Assembly: GCA_025997615.1 (NCBI GenBank) | Contig: BNUV01000120.1 | Coordinates: 1-5,928, forward strand | Direction: 5' to 3' | Origin: Spirochaetia bacterium | GTDB taxonomy: Bacteria; Spirochaetota; Spirochaetia; Treponematales; Breznakiellaceae | DNA: 5,928 bases | Part shown: positions 1 to 5,453 of the stretch, one piece after another | Layout of the letters: every line of letters starts with the position of its first letter | Numbering within the stretch: the first letter of the stretch is position 1 | Notes under the pieces: generated by a model | What the model was told of the DNA's origin: nothing | Database searches by the model: none | The model's input: the letters and a program-made list of their open reading frames with translations, nothing else | Translations under genes and position numbers: made by a program

Positions 1-285
1 CAGACTGGACTCCGCAATTCGCAAGGGTCCCTTATGATCCTTGTCCGCAAAGAAATCCTGCCATGGCCCTGCGGAAGTGTCGGGAATTTTTTGGATGCTC
101 TCCGGATCAAAGCCGTAACGCACGAATGCCGGATAATCCATCAAATTCCGATGGAGGGGGGTGTTTCCGCCCCGCCTGGCGGCAGCGTATTCATTGACTA
201 CGAAGAGAACCACCAGAAGTACCGCCGCCGAATAGAGAATAGGAATAAGGAGATGCTTTTTTGCATTTTTTTCTATATTGATCAT
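1..285 (-). CDS. N-terminus of a membrane-anchored protein, probably a signalling protein (partial)
   Basis: The reading frame starts at ATG 285-283 and stays open for 95 codons to the window edge, so only the N-terminus is visible. A short basic stretch (MINIEKNAKKH) precedes one hydrophobic segment at about residues 12-32, which fits an uncleaved signal anchor. An extracytoplasmic part follows, containing GFDPESIQKIP and later GPWQDFF and PLRIAESSL. That arrangement recalls the start of the extracytoplasmic sensory region of spirochaetal multi-domain signalling proteins (7TM-type cyclases, phosphatases or kinases), but the output domain is not in the window, so the function is unassigned. 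The start is well supported: AGGGA lies 6 nt upstream, and the ATG overlaps the kinase stop codon as ATGA. It is therefore very likely cotranscribed and translationally coupled with the hybrid kinase, which suggests a role in the same signalling route. Confidence 0.72.
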   Translation of the reverse strand, partial: MINIEKNAKKHLLIPILYSAAVLLVVLFVVNEYAAARRGGNTPLHRNLMDYPAFVRYGFDPESIQKIPDTSAGPWQDFFADKDHKGPLRIAESSL

Positions 286-296
286 AACAATTCCCT
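282..296 (-). promoter_or_regulatory. ATGA stop/start overlap with SD
   Basis: The kinase stop TGA (284-282) shares bases with the ATG (285-283) of the next gene. An AGGGA motif at 296-292, inside the last codons of the kinase, is spaced 6 nt from that ATG. This is a standard arrangement for translational coupling by termination and re-initiation, and it fixes the start of the downstream gene. Confidence 0.75.
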
Positions 297-2858
297 GGCT
301 TTTACCGCCGCCGAGGTATAGTCCGCCATCAGCACCAGATCGGAAATTTGTTCCAGCGCTTCCCGGGTTTTGGAATCCAGGGCTTGTTGCTCAAGTTTCT
401 CCATAATGCGATCTATTGTTTCGGCTTTTTGAGCTTCAAGAGCGGCTTGCAGTTCCCGCAAAAACGGCAGCGCCGATGTTGCACCTGCGGCCCGGTCTTT
501 CCCCGCGTCCGCAGCATCTTCATTTAATGCATCACCGATTTCCGCCGTCAGCGCCGCAAGCTGTTCCGCAAAGGTGGGCAGCGCTTCGCCGATAAGGGCC
601 ACATCCCCCGCTTTTCCGGCGGCCTCAAGCTGCGCCGCCAGAGCCGAAATTTCCGCGGCGCCGATACTGCCGGAAGCGCTTTTTAACGCATGGACCTGGG
701 TGACAAACAGCGGCAAATCTTTTTCTTCCGGTACATTTTGCAGCAAGGCAAGCCGCTCCTCCGCATCTTTGCGAAACATGGACAGCACTTTCTTGTAGCC
801 CTCAACCGTGCCGCCGGTCATGGCGATGCCCTTCGTTATGTCTACGCCGGGGATAGTGAAAGGAGAGGTGAGGGGTGAGGATTTCTCACTCCACCCTTCT
901 TCCTTCTTCTGTTTCTTTTTTGGTATCCACTTCTCCAGAATGTCGTCCAGTTTGGATACATCTATGGGTTTGGACAGATAATCGTTAAAGCCCTTTTCCA
1001 GAAACATTTCCCGCATCCCCGAAATGGCGTTGGCCGTCAACGCTATCACGGGAATTTCTTTGTTGAATTCGCGGATATGTTCCGTTGCCTCAATTCCGTC
1101 CATGCCCGGCATCATGTGATCCATCAACACCAGGTCGTAATGTCCCGCCTGTACCAGGTCGATTGCCTCAGCCCCGGACAGGCAGATATGCACCGTTACC
1201 CGGTACGGCGTCAGCAGTCCTTTGACCACAACGAGGTTTGTTGCTATATCATCAACTGCCAGGACAACCGCGTCAGGGGCAATGAAACTTGAGCTGAACG
1301 CACTTGCCGCCTGGCTTTGTTCTATTATTTTGAAAGGTGAAGAATCGATAACTGTTTGCGGGATCCGCGCAGTAAAGGTACTGCCTTTCCCGTATTCGGA
1401 TTCTGCGGTAATGTCGCCGTCCATTGCCTGGCAAAGGCTGCGGCAGATGGCCAGGCCCAAACCCGTTCCCTCAACGGAGCGGTTCTTCTGGCTGTCAAAA
1501 CGGTTAAACTGCCCGAAGAGATTCGGGAGGTCTTCGGGTTTTATGCCGATGCCGGTGTCTGTCACGGCGATGACAAGGTTGATACGCGAGTCGGGAAGCG
1601 GTTCGCCCTTGATGGTAAAGGTAATTTTCCCTTCTTTGGTGTATTTGACGGCGTTGCTTAAAAGATTCACGATTATCTGCCGCAGCCGCGCCTCGTCGCC
1701 CAGGAGACTGTTCGGCAGGGCGGGATCAAAAGCGGTGACAAATTCAAGGGTCTTTTCCGCAAGCCTTGAACGGATAATCGCGGTGCAATCATTGACCAGG
1801 GAAGAAAAAGCATATTCCCGTTCGATAATCTCAAGTTTTCCCGATTCAATTTTTGACAAATCAAGAATATCGTTAATTATGGCGAGGAGGTTTCCCCCGG
1901 CCTGTCTGATTCCGCTGATGTATTCCCGGACAGCGGGGCTTAATTCTTCCCGTAAGGCCAGTTCGCTCATACCGATAATGGCGTTCATGGGGGTGCGGAT
2001 TTCATGGCTGGTGCTGGCAAGAAAGCTGCTCTTGGATTCCGACGCGGCATCGGCTTTGTTTCGCAGCTCAAAGAGAACATAGTTCTGTTTTTCCATTTCA
2101 ACAAGCAGGGATTTCGATGACTCGGCGGCAAGATCGGATATTGCTTTTTGTCTCAGCAATTCCTGATTCTGACGGGAAAAAGTTTTCAGGAAAAATATAT
2201 ACGCCGCAATGCCTACGGCAATAAAAAAAAGGGCAAAAATTATCTGCTGAACTATTTGCTGGTACAGGCTTTTATATATTGGTTCCGCCTCAAAATCGCA
2301 GCCCACAATACCGACCATAATCCCCGCGGAATTGAAAATGGGAACATAGGAGCTGATAAGCCATCCCCATGTTTGCGCGTCCAGAGAGCCGTATTGGCTT
2401 TCCCCTGTTTCCCAGGTCAGCTTAAAAGCTTTCTCGTAATCGCCGGGATTTTCTTCGGCGCCCAAAGGGGAAAACAGGGGATCATCCGGCGGAGCGCTGC
2501 CGTCAATAATAAAGCGGTACAGCTCTCCCCCCGAATCTGTTACACGATCCAGGGTATAAAGGTACTTACAGTTGGTTTCCTCTTTCAGTGCCAGAAGCTT
2601 GAGCCGTACATCCTCATAAAAAGGGTCTTCGGTGTCCAGGGTCTGACAGAGCTTTTCAAAAGCGTCGCCTGGCACCAGCGCCGCCGCGCGCCGCGCGATG
2701 GGGAGGCCCATGTTTTCGCAGATAATGGCCGTTATCTCGTTCATCTGCCGGAACGATGTAACGACAACTACCCCGAAGATCGCCAGGATAAAGACGATAA
2801 AAAACAGGGTTAATTGTATTTTTAACGTGAGCTTTTTCCCGCGTTTCATGATTACCAT
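282..2858 (-). CDS. Membrane-bound hybrid sensor histidine kinase (Cache-like, HisKA, HATPase, REC, Hpt)
   Basis: This 858-residue kinase is expected to run a His-Asp-His phosphorelay at the inner membrane. Visible domains in order: TM1 about 12-34; an extracytoplasmic Cache-like sensor about 40-200, ending in a typical SYVPIF...GIVGCDF strand pair; TM2 about 203-224; a coiled-coil linker about 228-275; HisKA with SHEIRTP (phospho-acceptor H285); HATPase with N402 in SNAVKYT, DTGIG at 434-438 and GTGLGLA at 464-470; a receiver about 529-645 with D535/D536, phospho-acceptor D580 in LMDHMMP, T608 and K630; and an Hpt domain about 680-780 with H723 in VHALKSASG. All key residues are present. A further helical tail (about 795-858) follows the Hpt. 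There is no DNA-binding domain, so phosphate must pass to a separate response regulator, which is not in this window. The start overlaps the preceding gene by 7 nt. An alternative ATG at 2849 (MKRGKK) lies 2 nt past that gene's stop; neither start has a good SD, so coupled translation is likely. Confidence 0.95.
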   Translation of the reverse strand: MVIMKRGKKLTLKIQLTLFFIVFILAIFGVVVVTSFRQMNEITAIICENMGLPIARRAAALVPGDAFEKLCQTLDTEDPFYEDVRLKLLALKEETNCKYLYTLDRVTDSGGELYRFIIDGSAPPDDPLFSPLGAEENPGDYEKAFKLTWETGESQYGSLDAQTWGWLISSYVPIFNSAGIMVGIVGCDFEAEPIYKSLYQQIVQQIIFALFFIAVGIAAYIFFLKTFSRQNQELLRQKAISDLAAESSKSLLVEMEKQNYVLFELRNKADAASESKSSFLASTSHEIRTPMNAIIGMSELALREELSPAVREYISGIRQAGGNLLAIINDILDLSKIESGKLEIIEREYAFSSLVNDCTAIIRSRLAEKTLEFVTAFDPALPNSLLGDEARLRQIIVNLLSNAVKYTKEGKITFTIKGEPLPDSRINLVIAVTDTGIGIKPEDLPNLFGQFNRFDSQKNRSVEGTGLGLAICRSLCQAMDGDITAESEYGKGSTFTARIPQTVIDSSPFKIIEQSQAASAFSSSFIAPDAVVLAVDDIATNLVVVKGLLTPYRVTVHICLSGAEAIDLVQAGHYDLVLMDHMMPGMDGIEATEHIREFNKEIPVIALTANAISGMREMFLEKGFNDYLSKPIDVSKLDDILEKWIPKKKQKKEEGWSEKSSPLTSPFTIPGVDITKGIAMTGGTVEGYKKVLSMFRKDAEERLALLQNVPEEKDLPLFVTQVHALKSASGSIGAAEISALAAQLEAAGKAGDVALIGEALPTFAEQLAALTAEIGDALNEDAADAGKDRAAGATSALPFLRELQAALEAQKAETIDRIMEKLEQQALDSKTREALEQISDLVLMADYTSAAVKARELL
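2847..2858 (-). promoter_or_regulatory. Coupled start site of the kinase, no clear SD
   Basis: Two in-frame ATGs (2858-2856 and 2849-2847) flank the stop codon TAA (2854-2852) of the upstream soluble-sensor gene. No purine-rich SD precedes either one. Ribosomes finishing the upstream gene most likely re-initiate here, which would tie kinase synthesis to synthesis of the sensor-like protein. The second ATG gives a more typical basic N-terminus (MKRGKK) before TM1, so the true start is ambiguous by three residues. Confidence 0.55.
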
Positions 2859-3445
2859 GAGACCAGATATGTGCAGGTCTCGGCCCCATTTTTCCGGCAG
2901 GGTTTGGAATCATCATGGAAAACAATGGCCTTCAGGTCGTACTTCTGCGCCATGGCGGTAATAACTCCCTTGTCGAATATGCAGGGGTAGGGATTGTTAC
3001 TCACGCTGAGAATAAGATTTTTACCCGGTACCTGTTCATAGCCGTAATGCCCGATCCCTTCGTACACGGTTCCGCTCTCTTCGTCGAACAGGACCTTGCC
3101 GTTTTTCCGGTGGTTAGAGTGATACGCTATGTCAATGGACCTGATGGCGCTGTGTATATCCGTTACCCAGGGCGGGAAAAAAGCGTTGGCGGGTATGGCG
3201 CAGCCGATTTTGTAGAGTATGCCGTCCCCCACTTCCCTTGAAATCGCCGCGAAGCCGTCAAGCCATGCCTGCTGGGGATACCAGCCTTCCGGATCGAAGA
3301 TCCATTTGCCGTTTTTTATTTTCCCGATTCCGGCATCGCTCATGTACTTTTCCCCCAGGGATTTAAAATTCCCCATGCCGTCCACGAAGGCGTAAACGGT
3401 GCGCCCGTTTACTTCGATGTTGTCTTCAAAAGCCTTAAATTGCAT
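2852..3445 (-). CDS. Soluble putative ligand-sensing protein, V4R / heme-NO-binding-like fold (tentative)
   Basis: This is a 197-residue protein with no signal peptide or membrane helix, so it is probably cytoplasmic. The start is set at ATG 3445-3443 (MQFKAFEDN) because AGGAG lies 6 nt upstream; an in-frame ATG at 3487 would add 14 residues but would sit upstream of the probable promoter start point. I do not recognise a named family with certainty. Visible marks: a WYPQQAWLDGFAAI segment (55-68); an IP...PPW turn (84-93); a conserved-looking SIDIAYHSNHR block (103-113); PYPCIFDKG (152-160); and a terminal C183-x7-C191 pattern ending CTYLVSW. The ending CR..G...C.Y.V.W resembles the end of V4R and related small-molecule or heme-NO-binding-like domains, which bind hydrophobic ligands, metal or heme. 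Several His (98, 109, 112, 133, 177) and four Cys could be ligands. Its 7-nt overlap with the kinase gene suggests it works with that kinase. The CDS call is strong; the fold call is tentative. Confidence 0.82.
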   Translation of the reverse strand: MQFKAFEDNIEVNGRTVYAFVDGMGNFKSLGEKYMSDAGIGKIKNGKWIFDPEGWYPQQAWLDGFAAISREVGDGILYKIGCAIPANAFFPPWVTDIHSAIRSIDIAYHSNHRKNGKVLFDEESGTVYEGIGHYGYEQVPGKNLILSVSNNPYPCIFDKGVITAMAQKYDLKAIVFHDDSKPCRKNGAETCTYLVSW

Positions 3446-3451
3446 TTTTGT

Positions 3452-3456
3452 CTCCT
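3452..3456 (-). promoter_or_regulatory. SD deciding the start of the soluble sensor gene
   Basis: AGGAG, within GGCAGGAGA, lies 6 nt before ATG 3445. It selects MQF... as the N-terminus rather than the upstream in-frame ATG at 3487, which has no comparable SD. Confidence 0.8.
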
Positions 3457-3478
3457 GCCCTTGCTTCTGTTTGCGGTT

Positions 3479-3484
3479 ATTATA
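3479..3484 (-). promoter_or_regulatory. Candidate sigma-70 promoter (-10 TATAAT)
   Basis: A perfect TATAAT hexamer reads on the minus strand, preceded by GGTG. Initiation about 7 nt downstream, near 3472, would give a leader of roughly 27 nt before the ATG at 3445, which is a sensible geometry. The -35 region at normal spacing is a poor match (around CATCGCC). If the promoter is real, it may rely on the A-tracts further upstream (3516-3573) or on an activator. It would transcribe the soluble sensor, the kinase and the membrane protein as one unit. Confidence 0.5.
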
Positions 3485-3515
3485 CACCGGATGCGCAAAG
3501 AGGCGATGACCTTTT

Positions 3516-3573
3516 GGCTACTTTTTTTGTGCCAGATGGCTATTTTTTTTGTACCTGATGGCTACTTTTTTGG
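3516..3573. repeat. 22-bp tandem repeat with T/A tracts, 2.6 copies
   Basis: On the plus strand, copies begin at 3516, 3538 and 3560. The unit is GGCTA(C/T), then a T-run, then GTRCCWGAT. The first two copies are full length (22 bp each, 3 differences); the third matches for the first 12 bases and then diverges after GG. The run lengths are T7, T8 and T6, with centres 21.5-22 bp apart, close to two helical turns. Two readings are possible. It may be a phased A-tract (curved DNA) element upstream of the promoter on the minus strand. Or it may be a remnant of an insertion-sequence end, since IS21-family ends often carry about 20-bp repeats with a GTGGCT(A/C)-TTTT look. No transposase is present in the window. 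Confidence 0.7.
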
Positions 3574-3589
3574 ACTGTTAAGCTCCGCC

Positions 3590-5419
3590 TTATACTTCGA
3601 ATTCATCTACCACGGCGCTGATGCTGCCGATGGCGGACTGGTTGTTTTCCGCCATTTTCGATACATTTTGGGCGCCCTCATTAACCTGGATAATGCTGCC
3701 GGATATTTCATCAACGCTGAGGGAAATCTCATGGGAAGCTTTCTGCAATTTGGTCATAGCCTCCAGCATGAGCGCGTTCCCCTGATTCATTTCGCCGGAA
3801 CCGGCGCTTACCTCGGCGGTCGTTTCGTTCATGGCTTTCAGGGCCTGTAAAACCTGATCCGCCCCTTCCTGCTGTTCCCTGACGGCGTTGCTCACCTCGG
3901 ACACCAGGTTTTCGGTTTCCGCAAGACGGCCCGTGACTTCCTCGAAGGCCTGGCCGGAGGCGCCGGAGCTTTTGACAATATCGCCGATGGTGCCGGATAT
4001 TTGTTTCAGTTCGGAGCTTATTTTTCCGGATTCCCGGGCGGAAGATTCCGCCAGTTTTCTGATTTCATCGGCCACCACCGCGAAACCCCGGCCCGATTCC
4101 CCGGCGTGGGCCGCCTCGATGGCGGCGTTCATCGCCAGGAGATTTGTCTGGGCCGCGATAGATGCGATGATCCGGTTGGCTTCCAAAAGGGATTCCGATT
4201 CCTGAACGATCTCCTGAACCTTGAGGCCGCTTTTCTGCTGTATTTGCTTCCCGTTATCGGCGGCGCTGGACACGGTTTTGAAATGCTCCATCATGCGGCC
4301 CACCATGGAAGCGATGGAGCTGATATTCCCCACCATTTCCTCCACCGCCGCTGAAGCCCGGCTGACGCTGGAACTCTGGCGGTTGATGGAATTGTCCAGG
4401 GACTCGATGTTTTTGGTGATATTTTGCACTACCACCTGGGAATCGTCCGCACTTTTCGCCTGTTCTTCGCTCCGGGAACGGATCTGTTCGATATGACTTG
4501 AGATCTGCGAAAGAGAAAGGGCCATCTGGGATGATTCCTGCTTTAATGTTACCGATGAAGATCGGAGCGCCTCCTGGCTTTTTTTTATCGACCGCATCCC
4601 CTGCTCAATATTTTCGCTGAAATCGTTCACCATTCCCGAGATGGTTCCCACTTCGTCCACCGAACAAATGGAAACCCGGCGGGTAAGATCTTTTTTCGAT
4701 GACGAAAGATTTTCAAGCTGCTCGATTAATCTTTTATATAAAACATCGGCGTTTTTTTTCAGGGCAAAGGCCAGGGTGAATACGGTGGGCAGAAAAGGAA
4801 CAGCCATAATGAAAACGGCCCTTCCCCTGCCGCTGTTCGCCAGCATGGTAACAGCTATGGCAAAGATAAAAGAGATGGTCGTTACCGCCGAAGGGATGAT
4901 AAACAGTTTGATGCTTTGCCGCCCTTCCCGAAGGTCCCGGGGGTAGGAAACAAGCTCATTGCCGGACAGAAACTGGGAAACCAGCCGGTCCGCCAGCACA
5001 TAGACAAAGGCGGCGCCGAGGAGGGCCAGGGAAATGCAGAGCAGGAACAGAGGTGTTTTCTGCTCCTCCTGTATGCCTGTATAGCGCCCCAGGGAAAAAA
5101 CCACGGCGAGGAATACCAGCGAACAGAGGGTGATGACGATGAGGCTTAAAAGGGGAACCGCCCCCAGTTTCCTGAGGGTCATTTCCCGGGTAGCGCTGTC
5201 CCGCATTTTTTCAGGGTCGAAAAGCTGCGCCTTTTTGCCGGCCAATACCGTTGAAAGTGCCGCATATACTATCAGGGGGAGAACCAGACGCAGGACAATC
5301 TGCCCCAAATCAAGCGCGCCGCCGCCGAAAAAAACAATCAGGGCCAGAAACAGCGCCGCTATAATCAGCTCCGTTATTCCGATGAGTCTCCATAGAGCCA
5401 TTCTTTTGTCAGTTACCAT
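3590..5419 (-). CDS. Methyl-accepting chemotaxis protein with six-helix membrane sensor region
   Basis: This 609-residue chemoreceptor should control CheA through CheW at the membrane. Instead of the usual two membrane helices around a periplasmic ligand domain, it has six hydrophobic segments: about 10-31, 38-60, 86-109, 121-143, 171-193 and 200-220. The basic loops at 61-85 and 144-170 fit a cytoplasmic side, and the outside loops are very short. A HAMP-like segment follows (about 221-272, with DLTRRVSI...DEVG). The rest is the signalling coiled coil, whose hairpin tip at about 421-458 is canonical (AAQTNLLAMNAAIEAAHAGE, then GRGFAVVADEIRKLAE). The C-terminus (VVDEFEV) has no CheR-tethering pentapeptide. 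No in-frame alternative start exists upstream of ATG 5419. It lies 34 nt after the preceding chemoreceptor gene, so the two are probably cotranscribed. With no periplasmic domain, it may sense the membrane state, a lipophilic compound, energy status or an intracellular cue; that is inference. Confidence 0.95.
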   Translation of the reverse strand: MVTDKRMALWRLIGITELIIAALFLALIVFFGGGALDLGQIVLRLVLPLIVYAALSTVLAGKKAQLFDPEKMRDSATREMTLRKLGAVPLLSLIVITLCSLVFLAVVFSLGRYTGIQEEQKTPLFLLCISLALLGAAFVYVLADRLVSQFLSGNELVSYPRDLREGRQSIKLFIIPSAVTTISFIFAIAVTMLANSGRGRAVFIMAVPFLPTVFTLAFALKKNADVLYKRLIEQLENLSSSKKDLTRRVSICSVDEVGTISGMVNDFSENIEQGMRSIKKSQEALRSSSVTLKQESSQMALSLSQISSHIEQIRSRSEEQAKSADDSQVVVQNITKNIESLDNSINRQSSSVSRASAAVEEMVGNISSIASMVGRMMEHFKTVSSAADNGKQIQQKSGLKVQEIVQESESLLEANRIIASIAAQTNLLAMNAAIEAAHAGESGRGFAVVADEIRKLAESSARESGKISSELKQISGTIGDIVKSSGASGQAFEEVTGRLAETENLVSEVSNAVREQQEGADQVLQALKAMNETTAEVSAGSGEMNQGNALMLEAMTKLQKASHEISLSVDEISGSIIQVNEGAQNVSKMAENNQSAIGSISAVVDEFEV

Positions 5420-5427
5420 TTTATTTT

Positions 5428-5451
5428 CAGTGGATTTATTCCACTGCCTCC
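5428..5451 (-). promoter_or_regulatory. Distant SD bridged to the start codon by a hairpin
   Basis: GGAGG (5451-5447) begins 2 nt after the upstream stop codon but is 27 nt from ATG 5419, too far for normal initiation. The next 19 bases (5446-5428) form a perfect hairpin with arms CAGTGGA and TCCACTG and loop ATAAA, followed by the 8-nt single strand AAAATAAA and the ATG. Folding the hairpin would leave an effective SD-to-start spacing of about 8 nt. A similar hairpin-shortened spacing is known for some phage T4 late genes (25 and 38). There is no U-run after the hairpin, so it is not a terminator. Confidence 0.65.
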
Positions 5452-5453
5452 AA

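Noticed and set aside
1222..2082. Plus-strand open frame of 286 codons opposite the kinase
   Set aside because: It lies wholly antisense to the HisKA/HATPase region, whose motifs are intact; the translation has no recognisable domain and is a by-product of the codon bias on the other strand.
2148..2813. Plus-strand open frame of 221 codons opposite the kinase sensor region
   Set aside because: It is antisense to the membrane and Cache-like part of the kinase, and the translation has no coherent domain features.
3446..3487. Longer form of the soluble sensor starting at the ATG at 3487
   Set aside because: The added residues (MYNNRKQKQGQETK) overlap the TATAAT and the SD of the downstream ATG, and have no SD of their own.
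3516..3573. Short CRISPR-like repeat array
   Set aside because: The units are directly abutting 22-bp tandem copies without spacers, only about 2.6 copies, and no cas genes are near.
5428..5446. Rho-independent terminator between the chemoreceptor genes
   Set aside because: The stem is only 7 bp and is followed on the minus-strand transcript by AAAATAAA rather than a U-run; in the other direction it is followed by CCTCC. A translational role fits better.
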